NCBI RefSeq assembly: GCF_001641335.1
Contig: NZ_LVEM01000005.1
Span: 496,001-560,000, forward strand
DNA: 64,000 nt
Direction of reading: 5' to 3'
Source: Bradyrhizobium stylosanthis
GTDB lineage: Bacteria; Pseudomonadota; Alphaproteobacteria; Rhizobiales; Xanthobacteraceae
Below, piece after piece: positions 32,570 through 41,407 of the stretch. The notes below the pieces were generated by a model. It saw only the letters and a program-made list of their open reading frames with translations, ran no database searches and had not been told where the DNA came from. Numbering within the stretch: the stretch's first letter is position 1; each line of letters begins with the position of its first letter. The translations under genes were made by a program, and so were the position numbers.

Positions 32570-32884
32570 TCACCAGCGGCCGCCGCCGAAGCCGAAGCTC
32601 ACGCTCGGACCGCCGCCGTAATATCCGTAAGGTCCACCGCCGTAATAGCCGTGGTGCCGCGGGTAATAGCCGTAGCTGCGGTAATGCGGGCGATGGTAGC
32701 CGTGGTGGTGCTGGCGCCAGTGATGTTGATGGCGGTGGCCATGATGATGGTGCCTGTGCTGCGCGCTGATGTCGGTCGGCGCCCGCGCGTTTTGCTTCGC
32801 GCTTGTGTTGTTGGCCGCGTTTGCCGCCGATCCGCCGGCAAGCGCCGCAGCACCGATAGCGATCGCGGCAATGAGATACTTCAT
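32570..32884 (-). CDS. Secreted His/Gly/Tyr-rich protein (104 aa)
   Basis: MKYLIAAIAIGAAALAGGSA is a signal peptide, cleaved near ANA. The mature part has a cluster of histidines (HRHHHHGHRHQHHW and RQHHHGYHRPHYR) and then a Tyr/Gly-rich tail (YYGGGPYGYYGGGP, SVSFGFGGGRW). Low complexity and the His clusters suggest envelope metal (Ni, Zn, Cu) binding or a structural role; no family is named. The start at 32884 removes ten extra upstream residues of the longer frame. The terminator follows immediately. Confidence 0.75.
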   Translation of the reverse strand: MKYLIAAIAIGAAALAGGSAANAANNTSAKQNARAPTDISAQHRHHHHGHRHQHHWRQHHHGYHRPHYRSYGYYPRHHGYYGGGPYGYYGGGPSVSFGFGGGRW

Positions 32885-33046
32885 GTCGTCACTCCAGTTG
32901 ATGTCGTGTGACAACAGATGGGTGTTCGATGCGTTCCGGCGAGTGCGGGCGTCGAAACGACGCAGCGTGCGCGGCTTGCGCGATGCGAATGAACGCGCGT
33001 TGTGGGATTTATTGTCGCATCGCCTGGATTGACCGCGCCGTTGCCA

Positions 33047-33616
33047 TCACTTCGCCGCGAACGATGCGATCACGTCGGCGGTCGTGACGATGCGCGCGAA
33101 TTCGCCGTTGAGATTCGACAGCGTCATCGCATGGATCGCTTCGGCGGAATGCGCATCGCCGTCGGGACCGATCCGGTCGAACGTCCAGGTCGCATCGCGC
33201 ACGAGGCGCGCATCGAAGCCGAGATTGCCGGCCATCCGCGTCGTCGTCTCCACGCAATGATTGGTGGTGGCGCCGCAGATGACGAGCGTTGTGATGCCGG
33301 CCTCGCGCAGGCGCGCCTCGAGGTCGGTGCCGATGAAGGCGCTGTTGACGCGCTTGACGATGACGGGCTCGCCGCCCTGTTCGCGTGCCTCGTCCTTGAC
33401 GGCATAGCCGGAGCGCGATGGCAGGAACGAGGAGTTCGGCCTGGTGCCTTCGTGGCGGATGTGGAAGATCGGCGCGCGGCTGGTCCGGAACGCCGCGAGC
33501 AGATCGACGATGCGCGCGACCGCGTCGGGATTGTTGCGCCGCTTGCCCGCCGCCTCCCATTCATCGAATGCGCGCTGGACGTCGACGACGATGAGGGCGG
33601 GGAGGGGCGTGGGCAT
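33047..33616 (-). CDS. Cysteine hydrolase, isochorismatase-like family
   Basis: A 189-residue isochorismatase-like hydrolase. The catalytic triad is Asp12 (LIVVDVQRAFDEW), a Lys in VIVKRVNSAFIGT and the nucleophilic Cys in VICGATTNHCVETTTRMAG, with the usual cis-peptide turn GATTN. Such enzymes hydrolyse amides (nicotinamide, N-carbamoyl compounds) or isochorismate; the substrate here is unassigned. The start MPTPLPALIV at 33616 fits family length, whereas the frame continuing to 33841 is repeat-derived. Confidence 0.9.
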   Translation of the reverse strand: MPTPLPALIVVDVQRAFDEWEAAGKRRNNPDAVARIVDLLAAFRTSRAPIFHIRHEGTRPNSSFLPSRSGYAVKDEAREQGGEPVIVKRVNSAFIGTDLEARLREAGITTLVICGATTNHCVETTTRMAGNLGFDARLVRDATWTFDRIGPDGDAHSAEAIHAMTLSNLNGEFARIVTTADVIASFAAK

Positions 33617-33711
33617 GGTGGGAGGCTTTCGGGCTTGCTTGGCGTACGCACTATGCGAGGCGATCGTCACGAGGCAATGCCGATTTTCCCTCGTTTCGCG
33701 ACGGCTCACGT

Positions 33712-33850
33712 GCCCCGGACGCAGTGCAGCGTCTCTCGACGATGCACTGCAGAGCCGGGGCCCACGTTTCGAAGCGCGCCGTCGTGGCATGGGTCCCAGC
33801 TCTGCGGAGCAGCGCTGCGCGCTGCACCGCGTCCGGGACACCAGAGTGGA
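33712..33850. repeat. Inverted repeat (CCCGGACGCAGTGCAGCGTC type)
   Basis: CCCCGGACGCAGTGCAGCG at the left is answered by CGCTGCACCGCGTCCGGGACA at the right, with an inner hairpin CAGCGTCTCTCGACGATGCACTGC. It is another Bradyrhizobium-type intergenic palindrome and explains the spurious ORFs upstream of the hydrolase gene. Confidence 0.65.
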
Positions 33851-33869
33851 AGGGCTACGAACCTCCTCC

Positions 33870-34217
33870 TCACGGATGCGGATCGGGAAAGTCGTGGCGT
33901 TCGGAGAGCGCGGCTAGGATCGCATCCTTGTCGGCGATGAAGGCACGGCCCTGATGGCTGCCGGTCTGGTGCGGCGAAGTCGTCCCGTCTGCCAGGACAA
34001 GCAGGGGCAGCGACTGATTTTCCGCGCTGACCAGCGCGATCACCGCCTGTCTCGGTTTGGGCCAGGCAATGCGCTCGACGTCGAGGCTTTCGGCAAGGGT
34101 CGGAAACGAGGCGAGCACGCCCTCGATCAGCGCGCAATGCCAGCAATAGAAGAGTTGCCCCGGATAGGCCGGGTCCTCGAAGCCGGGTCGCAGCAGGAAC
34201 AGGCGGTCGCGAATCAT
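33870..34217 (-). CDS. DUF3088 family protein (115 aa)
   Basis: A 115-residue protein of the DUF3088 family: RLFLLRPGFEDPAYPGQLFYC followed at once by WHCALIEGVL, giving a CxxC in a thioredoxin-like N-terminal position, then LPLLVLADG. The fold is probably thioredoxin-like, but no reaction is known. The start MIRDRLFLL at 34217 matches the family; the longer frame extends through the promoter of the divergent ligase gene. Confidence 0.8.
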   Translation of the reverse strand: MIRDRLFLLRPGFEDPAYPGQLFYCWHCALIEGVLASFPTLAESLDVERIAWPKPRQAVIALVSAENQSLPLLVLADGTTSPHQTGSHQGRAFIADKDAILAALSERHDFPDPHP

Positions 34218-34329
34218 GGATCGCTCCGGGGCATGGCCGCCTTGCTGAGGATCAAGGCAGGAGGGACTGGCCGGCCTAGTGTCGAAGTCCCAGATTGAGG
34301 TGGAATCAATCGGGCCAGGAAAGGACGCC

Positions 34330-36144
34330 ATGCCGGGGCCGGTCAGTCAACCGCAGACGCTCGCAGACGTCAGGACACTGCCGGAGCTGCTGCGCTGGCG
34401 CATCAAGGCGACGCCCGCGGCGGAAGCCTATCGCCATTTCGACACCAGGGCCGTCCGCTGGGTCAGCCAGTCCTGGCACGAGATCGACGCGGAATTCGAG
34501 ACCTGGCGGCGGGCGCTTGCGGCCGAGGGCCTCGCGCCGGGTGAGCGCGTCGCCATCCTGATGCCGAACGGCATTCCGCACATTGCGATGGACCAGGCGG
34601 CGCTGTCGCGTGGGCTCGTCCCGGTGCCGATGCATGCGGTCGACAACCCCGATAGCATCGCCTACATCCTCGCCGATTCCGGCGCGCTGCTGCTGTTCGT
34701 GGATACGCTTGAGCGCTGGCAGGCGATTGTCGCCACCGGCCAGCCGCTCGATCATCTCAAGCGCGTCGTCTGCGCCGATGCAGGCGGACTCATCACGCCT
34801 GATGCGCGCATCGTCGGGCTCGACCACTGGCTGGCACAAGCACCGGTCGCAACCGCGCCGCTGACCGATGTCGCAGTGGGGCCGAACGATCTTGCCGCCA
34901 TCGTCTATACCTCCGGCACGACCGGGCGGCCGAAGGGCGTGATGCTGTCCCACGACAACGTGATCGCCAATGTGCAGGCGATCGCGCGGCGGATCGCCGC
35001 CGAACCGCACGATGTCTTCCTGTCCTTCCTGCCGCTGTCGCACACCTTCGAACGTACCGGCGGCTATTACTATCCGATCGCCGCGGGGGCCTGCGTCGCC
35101 TATGCGCGCTCTGTGCCGCTGTTGTCGGAAGATCTGCGGCACGTGCGGCCGACGGTGCTGATCTCGGTGCCGCGGATCTATGAGCGCATCTACGCGCTGA
35201 TCATGCAGCGTCGCGCATCGGGTCGAGCCATCGAGCGGGTGCTGCTCGACCTCACGATCGCCGTCGGCGGCCGGCGCTTCGATGCGCAGCAGCGGCGCGG
35301 CCCGCCGCCGCTGCTGGATCGGCTGCTCTGGCCGCTGCTGAAGCGGCTCGTCGCCGACAAGGTGCTGGCGCAGCTCGGCGGCAGGCTGCGCGTTGCGGTC
35401 TCCGGCGGCGCGCCGATCGCCGAGCCGGTCATTCGCCTGTTCCTCGCGCTGGGCCTCGACGTCCTCCAGGGCTACGGCATGACTGAAACCTCGCCGGTGG
35501 TTTCCGTCAACACGCCCGAGGACAACGATCCGCATTCGGTCGGCCATGTGCTCGACGGTGTCGAGGTCAGGCTGGGCGAGAATGACGAGCTGCTGGTCCG
35601 CGGCCGCAGCGTGATGCTCGGCTACTGGCGCAAGCCCGACGAGACCCGCCGCGTCAAGCAAGCCGACGGTTGGCTGCATACCGGCGATCAGGCGCGCATC
35701 GAGAACGGCCGCATCACCATCACCGGCCGCATCAAGGACATTCTCGTTACATCCACCGGTGAGAAGATCGCGCCGGTGGATCTGGAGACCGCGATCCTCG
35801 CCGATCCCCTTTTCGAGCAGGCGCTGGTGGTCGGCGAGCAGCGCCCCTTCCTCACCGCGCTGGTCGTACTCAACGCCAAGGCCTGGGCGCAGGAGAAGGA
35901 AACCTTGGCTGCGAGCGGCAAGCAAGGCGGCGCGGCGGAGCGGGCCGCGCTGCTGGCGCGGATCGCGGCGGCTGTGAAAGCCTATCCGTCCTATGCGACG
36001 CCGCGCGCGGTGTGGTGGACGCTGGAGCCCTGGACCATCGCCAGCGGTCTGCTGACGCCGACGCTGAAGAACAAGCGCCCCGCGCTCGAGCGCCGCTTCG
36101 CGAGCGAGATCGATCAGATCTACGCGAAGAAGCCGCGACAATAA
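34330..36144 (+). CDS. AMP-dependent long-chain acyl-CoA synthetase
   Basis: A 604-residue adenylate-forming ligase of the long-chain acyl-CoA synthetase (FadD15-like) class. The P-loop AAIVYTSGTTGRPKGVMLSH is at ~195-215. The fatty-acid gate region DVFLSFLPLSHTFERTGGYY matches FAA-type ligases, and QGYGMTETSPVVSV and WLHTGDQARI with GRIKDILVT complete the set. It converts a free fatty acid, ATP and CoA to acyl-CoA. ATG 34330 has AGGAAAGGA at proper spacing and is preferred over GTG 34279. It stands 105 bases ahead of the oleate hydratase gene, a functional link through unsaturated fatty acids. Confidence 0.93.
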   Translation: MPGPVSQPQTLADVRTLPELLRWRIKATPAAEAYRHFDTRAVRWVSQSWHEIDAEFETWRRALAAEGLAPGERVAILMPNGIPHIAMDQAALSRGLVPVPMHAVDNPDSIAYILADSGALLLFVDTLERWQAIVATGQPLDHLKRVVCADAGGLITPDARIVGLDHWLAQAPVATAPLTDVAVGPNDLAAIVYTSGTTGRPKGVMLSHDNVIANVQAIARRIAAEPHDVFLSFLPLSHTFERTGGYYYPIAAGACVAYARSVPLLSEDLRHVRPTVLISVPRIYERIYALIMQRRASGRAIERVLLDLTIAVGGRRFDAQQRRGPPPLLDRLLWPLLKRLVADKVLAQLGGRLRVAVSGGAPIAEPVIRLFLALGLDVLQGYGMTETSPVVSVNTPEDNDPHSVGHVLDGVEVRLGENDELLVRGRSVMLGYWRKPDETRRVKQADGWLHTGDQARIENGRITITGRIKDILVTSTGEKIAPVDLETAILADPLFEQALVVGEQRPFLTALVVLNAKAWAQEKETLAASGKQGGAAERAALLARIAAAVKAYPSYATPRAVWWTLEPWTIASGLLTPTLKNKRPALERRFASEIDQIYAKKPRQ

Positions 36145-36249
36145 CGTCGACGTGATTTTCGCCTCTCGTCTCGCTTGATCCAGCGCAACTTTGCCTGCAC
36201 CCCGCCATGCAATGTCGCTTCGAACGTGGAATTGCAATCGAGGCAGGTC

Positions 36250-37809
36250 ATGAAGGCGTATTTCATCGGTGGTGGCATCGGATCGCTCGCGGGCGCGGCG
36301 TTCCTGGTTCGCGACGCCCAGCTGCCGGGGCGCGATATCGTGATCTACGAGGCGCAGCCGCTGGTTGGCGGCAGCCTCGACGGTGCGCTGCTCGCAAGCG
36401 GTGCCTATTCGCTGCGCGGCGGGCGCATGCTCACCACCGATCACTACGAATGCACCTGGGACCTGCTGTCGAGCATTCCCTCGCTCGAACATCCCGGCCT
36501 CAGCGTGCGCGACGAGACCATCGCGTTCAACCTGGAGAATCCGGCGCATTCGCAAGCGCGGCTGGTCGACCGCAACCGCTTCAAGATCGACGTCACCCAT
36601 ATGGGCTTTTCGGCGCGCGACCGGCTCGAGCTGCTGCGGCTCACCGAGGCCTCGGAGGAGACGCTCGGCAACAGCCGCATCACCGACTGGTTGTCGCCGA
36701 AATTCTTCGAGTCGAATTTCTGGTACATGTGGCAGACCACCTTCGCCTTCCAGCCTTGGCACAGCGCGGTCGAGCTGAAGCGCTATCTGCACCGCTTCAT
36801 GAACGAGTTTCCGCGCATCGAGACCCTCGCGGGCGTCAAGCGCACGGTCTACAATCAATATGACGCGATCGTGCGGCCGCTCGCCGATTGGCTGAAGCGG
36901 CAGGGCGTGCAGTTCGTGCGCGGTACCCGCGTCACCGACATGACGCTCGAGGACGAGGGCGGGCGCGTCCGTGTCCGCCAGCTCATGCTCGACCGCGATG
37001 GCCGTAGCGCCAATGTCCGTCTCGAGGACGGCGACCTCGTGTTCTTCCAGAACGGCTCGATGACGGATGCCTCGAGCCTGGGCACCATGACCGAGCCGCC
37101 GCCACACCTGACCAAAAAAGACAGCCAGGGCTGGGCGCTGTGGGAGAGTATCGCGCAAGGACATCCCGAATTCGGCGACCCGTCCGCGTTCAACACCTCG
37201 ATTCCCGAATCCTACTGGCTGTCCTTCACGGTCACCTGCCGCGACTCGGGCTTCTTCGACAAGATGGAGGCGTTCTCCGGCAACAGGGCCGGCACCGGCG
37301 GGCTGGTCACGTTCAGGGATTCCAACTGGCTGATGTCGGTGGTGCTGTATCACCAGCCGCATTTCGCGGGCCAACCGAAGGACGTGCAGGTGTTCTGGGG
37401 TTACGCGCTGCATCCCGATCGCGTCGGCAATTTCGTCGGAAAGCCGATGTCCGATTGCGGCGGCGCCGACATCCTGCACGAGCTGTGCGGGCACCTGAAT
37501 TTCGATCGTGCATTGTTCGAGACTGCGACCTGCATTCCCTGCCGCATGCCCTACATCACCAGCATGTTCATGCCGCGCAATCTGACCGACCGGCCGCTGC
37601 CGGTGCCCAAAAATTCGGTCAACCTTGCCTTCGTCAGCCAGTTCGTCGAGATACCCGACGACGTCGTCTTCACCGTCGAATATTCGGTGCGCGCGGCGCA
37701 GATGGCCGTCTATCAGCTGATGAAGCTCGACCGGCCGGTGCCGCCGGTGACCCGTCACGACAAGTCGCTCGCGGTGATCTTCGCGACGCTGGAGAAAGCG
37801 TTCGCATGA
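36250..37809 (+). CDS. ohyA: Oleate hydratase
   Basis: A 519-residue FAD-dependent fatty acid double-bond hydratase that adds water to the cis-9 bond of oleate to give 10-hydroxystearate. The FAD motif FIGGGIGSLAGAAFLVRD opens the protein. GGSLDGALLASGAYSLRGGR and HYECTWDLLSSIPSLE follow; Glu67 corresponds to the proposed catalytic Glu. NFWYMWQTTFAFQPWHSA, SFTVTCRDSGFFDKMEAFSG and CRMPYITSMFMPR complete the family set. No signal peptide is present. The ATG at 36250 has GAGG upstream; the longer frame from 36175 is rejected. It may detoxify host unsaturated fatty acids. Confidence 0.95.
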   Translation: MKAYFIGGGIGSLAGAAFLVRDAQLPGRDIVIYEAQPLVGGSLDGALLASGAYSLRGGRMLTTDHYECTWDLLSSIPSLEHPGLSVRDETIAFNLENPAHSQARLVDRNRFKIDVTHMGFSARDRLELLRLTEASEETLGNSRITDWLSPKFFESNFWYMWQTTFAFQPWHSAVELKRYLHRFMNEFPRIETLAGVKRTVYNQYDAIVRPLADWLKRQGVQFVRGTRVTDMTLEDEGGRVRVRQLMLDRDGRSANVRLEDGDLVFFQNGSMTDASSLGTMTEPPPHLTKKDSQGWALWESIAQGHPEFGDPSAFNTSIPESYWLSFTVTCRDSGFFDKMEAFSGNRAGTGGLVTFRDSNWLMSVVLYHQPHFAGQPKDVQVFWGYALHPDRVGNFVGKPMSDCGGADILHELCGHLNFDRALFETATCIPCRMPYITSMFMPRNLTDRPLPVPKNSVNLAFVSQFVEIPDDVVFTVEYSVRAAQMAVYQLMKLDRPVPPVTRHDKSLAVIFATLEKAFA

Positions 37810-37843
37810 ACCGGGACGGCGTCGCCGGCACATACGGCAGTTG

Positions 37844-39700
37844 CTAGCGCGCCGCTGCCAGCGGCAGGCTGACGTGAAAGACGGCGCCGCCTCCCGGCGC
37901 GTTTTCGGCCCAGATGCGGCCGCCATGCGCCTCGATGATCGTATGCGCGATCGAGAGGCCGATGCCCATTCCTTGCGCCTTGGTCGTGAAGAACGGCTTG
38001 AAGATCTCGGTGACCTTGTCAGCGAGGATGCCGTCGCCCGTGTCGGCGATCGAGACGACGGCCAGATTGCCGTCGGCGAGACTGGTGCGGCCGACGACGC
38101 GGCGCCGATCGTCGGGAAGATGGGCCACGGCGTCCATGCCGTTCACGACGAGATTCAGGATCGCCTGCTGGAGCTGAACCTTGTCGCCTTTCACGCGGAT
38201 CTCCGCGGACGACGGCTGCGTCACGAGCTCGACATCATGGGTCAGGGCCTGCACGGAGAGAAAGCGGAAGACCTCGCCGACCGTCGCATTGAGGTCGAGC
38301 TCGCGCCGTTCGGTCGGGTCCCGCTTCAGGAATGAGCGCAGCCGGCCGATGACTTCGGCCGCCCGCTGATCGTCGCGGCGGATGTGGTCCAGTATGTCCT
38401 TGATCTCCCGGAGGTCGGGCGTTGGATGCTTCAAGATCTGCTGGGCCGTTTCGGCATTGATGAGGATGGCGGCGAGCGGCTGGTTTAGCTCGTGGGCGAG
38501 CGAGACGGACATTTCTCCCGCAGTCGCGCGGCGGTTCATGTGGGCGAGCTCGGACATGCGCTGGCGTGCCTCGACCTCGGCGACGAAGCGCAAGCGGCGC
38601 TCGCGCAGCAGGACGGTGATCATCAGCGCCTGCACCAGCATCACGCTCGCAACGATCAGGGAGTGCCAGTAGTACTGCGCCCAGAAGCTCGGTTCGCGGA
38701 AACGAATCTCGCTGCCGGGCGGCAGATTGGTTTCGTCCACGTTCCAGCGTTTCAGCTCTCGCGAATCGAAGACCGGCTTCACGTTATTCCCGCCGAACGG
38801 TGCGATGCTCTGGGGCGATTCGCCATCGAGGATCCGCATCGCCAGTTCGCCGGCTTCCCGGCCGATGATTTCGGGCAGCAGCAGGAAGCCGCCCACGCCC
38901 GCCCGTCCGAGGAACGTGTCCGACGTGATGATGATCGGGCGGTTCGCATTCTCGGCGACGCGCGCAAGCGCCGCCGCAGGGGAGTAATAGGTGCCTTCGC
39001 CGTCGGAATACATCGCCGAGGTCAGGATCGCCGAGCGGTCGGGCAGGGCAGCGACCTGCTTGCGGACGTCGCGCAGCACCGCTCCGGAGAGGTCGGTGAC
39101 TTCGAGATCGGGCATTGCCGCCGCGAAGTCCTGCTTCCAGTGCCCGTATGTCAGCGGATTCTTCCAGGCCTCGCCCACCAGGACGACGCGGGTCAGGTCG
39201 GGAACGACGGCGCGCGCGGCCGTCAGGAGCTGTGCCGGTCTCACCCTTGCGAAGACGGCGGTGGAGTTGGGCAGAAACAGCGCGCGCGTCTCCGGCAGAT
39301 CGGGCACGAAGCCGTAGACGACCGGTGCGGCCGGCCAGATCTCCTGCTTCCGCCGCTGCAGGAATTTCGCCGACGAGACGCCGATCGAGACGATGACGTC
39401 GATTGGCCGCTGCGCGTATTTGGTCTTGAGGTGACCGATCAGGCTCTCTTCGTAATCCTGTCCCGGGAAGCGGGCGAGATCGAGGCTCTCGCCGAAGATC
39501 ACCGTGTGGGCATTTCCGTTCTGCTTCGCGGCGGCGCGGATGCCGGCAAAGATCTCAAGATAGAAGGGTGAGCGGAAATCGGCTTCTTCCAGCACCAGGA
39601 TCGAACGCTGTCTCGAGCCGTCGGCTGCGATGCATTCACGCGACAGGCTAGCGAGCAGGCAGACGATCAGTATGCGCACGAGCCCGGCGATCACTCGCAT
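37844..39700 (-). CDS. Sensor histidine kinase with periplasmic ABC-type substrate-binding-like domain
   Basis: A 618-residue membrane kinase. The signal/anchor is VIAGLVRILIVCLLASL (~3-20). A periplasmic region ~25-330 looks like an ABC sugar/peptide-binding (PBP1-like) fold (DVIVSIGVSSAKFLQ, PIIITSDTFLG). A second membrane helix YWHSLIVASVMLVQALMITVL (~350-370) follows. The kinase core has SLAHELNQPLAAILIN (H box), AILNLVVNGMDAV (N box), DTGDGI and GMGIGLSIAHTIIEAHGG. There is no receiver and no adjacent response regulator, so the cognate regulator is elsewhere. The ligand is unknown. Confidence 0.9.
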   Translation of the reverse strand: MRVIAGLVRILIVCLLASLSRECIAADGSRQRSILVLEEADFRSPFYLEIFAGIRAAAKQNGNAHTVIFGESLDLARFPGQDYEESLIGHLKTKYAQRPIDVIVSIGVSSAKFLQRRKQEIWPAAPVVYGFVPDLPETRALFLPNSTAVFARVRPAQLLTAARAVVPDLTRVVLVGEAWKNPLTYGHWKQDFAAAMPDLEVTDLSGAVLRDVRKQVAALPDRSAILTSAMYSDGEGTYYSPAAALARVAENANRPIIITSDTFLGRAGVGGFLLLPEIIGREAGELAMRILDGESPQSIAPFGGNNVKPVFDSRELKRWNVDETNLPPGSEIRFREPSFWAQYYWHSLIVASVMLVQALMITVLLRERRLRFVAEVEARQRMSELAHMNRRATAGEMSVSLAHELNQPLAAILINAETAQQILKHPTPDLREIKDILDHIRRDDQRAAEVIGRLRSFLKRDPTERRELDLNATVGEVFRFLSVQALTHDVELVTQPSSAEIRVKGDKVQLQQAILNLVVNGMDAVAHLPDDRRRVVGRTSLADGNLAVVSIADTGDGILADKVTEIFKPFFTTKAQGMGIGLSIAHTIIEAHGGRIWAENAPGGGAVFHVSLPLAAAR

Positions 39701-39842
39701 TGTTGCACTCTCGGCCCCGCCTCCGGTTGCAATCGCACCTCCTCGATGAGGACGCGCGCGAGAGCATACAAGCCTGACCTGGAGTTTCAACGGAGCGATG
39801 CGCAGCCGACAGTGCTATCACGCAATGCGGGGCGAAGTGCCG

Positions 39843-40445
39843 CTACTTGAACGGGTCCTGGATCGACGGCGACGATTGCCGGATACGGCGCACGCTCACC
39901 GGCGTACCGTCGGAGACGAACAGCAGTTCATATCGGCGGCCTTCATTGTCGGTCGCCGTGCAGGTGACGTCGTTCACCTTCTTCGCAGCGAAGTTGCCGG
40001 TCTGGCGGCAAATGCCGGTGGAGGCCTGTTCGGCCGGTACCGGCAGACCGTCGACCTTGGGCCGGTCCTTGGAGTTGAGCAGCATGCGGTCGATCGGCAG
40101 TTCATAGGAATTGTCGTCGGCACGCTTGCCGTTCTCGCCGGAGAACGACACGACGTGGTTCTCGTCGTTCGGATCGTCCACGGCGACTGCGAAATTGACC
40201 CGGCCCTTGTCGGCATGGGCGTAGGCCACGGCCTTGCAGGCGAAGGTGCGGCCCGCGACCGTCAGCGTCTTGCAGTGGCCGGACATCAGCGCCAGCAGGT
40301 CGATCAAGGCGGTCTGCTGTGCCGGCGGATTGTTGACCGCAATGGGCTTGGAATCTTCGGCGAAACAAGGACTTGTCCAAGCACTTGCCGAAGCCACGGC
40401 GAACGCTGTGAGGGTTGCTGCGAGGACCGGTCGGCAGAGGCGCAT
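39843..40445 (-). CDS. Hypothetical secreted protein (200 aa)
   Basis: A signal peptide (LCRPVLAATLTAFAVASASA, cleaved near CFA/E) opens the 200-residue protein. The mature part has several Cys (GHCKTLTVAGRTFACKA, STGICRQTGNF, VTCTATDNEGRRYELLFVSDG) and mixed alpha/beta composition, with no recognised family. A longer start at 40505 (MKRTFAAIP) is possible but would bury the signal. The region 40446-40659 upstream holds only its promoter and the end of the CoA-transferase-like operon. Confidence 0.7.
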   Translation of the reverse strand: MRLCRPVLAATLTAFAVASASAWTSPCFAEDSKPIAVNNPPAQQTALIDLLALMSGHCKTLTVAGRTFACKAVAYAHADKGRVNFAVAVDDPNDENHVVSFSGENGKRADDNSYELPIDRMLLNSKDRPKVDGLPVPAEQASTGICRQTGNFAAKKVNDVTCTATDNEGRRYELLFVSDGTPVSVRRIRQSSPSIQDPFK

Positions 40446-40659
40446 CGTCAGGCTCGTATGCCAGTGGACCACGGATAACGGGATCGCGGCGAAGGTCCGC
40501 TTCATAACCATCGGATCGCAGATTGGTTGCGATCCGGTTCGCGCTGCCGTCTGGAATACCACCGCACCATCCCCTGGCGATTCGTCCAAATCGCCCCATC
40601 GTCCCGGCGGGCACTTGCCGCCAGGCCGGTGTTTTTTTCGTGGCGAAGGCGGATGGCGG

Positions 40660-41403
40660 TTACGCCGCCTGCTTCATGGTCCGGGCGAAAGCGGGATAAG
40701 TCTCGGCGAGCTCGTCGAGAATTTTTCCGTGCAGCAGCTCCAGGGTGGCGGCGTCGGGCCGCGGTGTCTCGCGCACGACCTCCGGCTCGGCATAGTCGAA
40801 GCCGGTATTCTCCCGGATGTCGGCCGGCGTGAACGGCGCATGCACGGAGCGCAAGGCGAACCCGCCTGCGTCGCGATCGAAATCGAACAGCGCCATGTTG
40901 GTCAGAAGCGCGTAGGGACCACCGCGGCGGGATACCTCAGGGGTAACCGCCCTGGCGCTGACGAAGTCGACCTTCGGCACGAACACGCGCGGTGAATGCT
41001 CCTCGCGAAACAGGATCACGCGCGGGATCAGGTGATAGAGATAGGCCGAGCCGAACGAGCCGGGCCAGCGCACGTCGGTCTTCGGGTAGTCACCGGTACC
41101 GACGAGGTTGATGTTGCCCGCGCCGTCGATCTGGCCGCCGCCGAGGAAGAACGCGTCGACCCGGCCCTGCGCGGCGCAGTCGAACAGCTCGACGCCGCCA
41201 TTGGTGAAGAAGTTGTGCCGCTGCGATCCCAGGATCGAGATACGCACCGGCGGCTTGCCGTCGCGTTCGTTGCGCGCGCGCAGCAGCATGGCGCCGGCCG
41301 CCGGTATCGGCGACGACGCGCCGACCGCGACGTGGCGGATGCCGTCGAGCAGATCGGCGATGGTGGCGATGAGGATTTCGCGGCGTTCGTGTTCGGAAGC
41401 CAT
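40660..41403 (-). CDS. CoA-transferase-like protein, subunit B
   Basis: A 247-residue protein of the class I CoA-transferase beta-chain type (glutaconate/3-oxoadipate CoA-transferase-like, similar in build to IpdB). Features are HVAVGASSPIPAAGAMLLRAR, VDAFFLGGGQIDGAGNINLVG and SRRGGPYALLTNMALFDFDRD. The catalytic Glu of true CoA-transferases (ENG/ESG motif) is not seen; the equivalent region reads ILGSQRHNFFTNGGVELFD. It starts four bases past the end of subunit A. A retro-Claisen hydrolase role, as in IpdAB, is possible; otherwise a CoA transferase. Confidence 0.82.
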   Translation of the reverse strand: MASEHERREILIATIADLLDGIRHVAVGASSPIPAAGAMLLRARNERDGKPPVRISILGSQRHNFFTNGGVELFDCAAQGRVDAFFLGGGQIDGAGNINLVGTGDYPKTDVRWPGSFGSAYLYHLIPRVILFREEHSPRVFVPKVDFVSARAVTPEVSRRGGPYALLTNMALFDFDRDAGGFALRSVHAPFTPADIRENTGFDYAEPEVVRETPRPDAATLELLHGKILDELAETYPAFARTMKQAA

Positions 41404-41407
41404 GGTG

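Noticed and set aside
34306-37926. 1206-residue open frame on the minus strand
   Set aside because: It runs opposite the acyl-CoA ligase and oleate hydratase genes, which are clearly real; its composition is that of a shadow frame.
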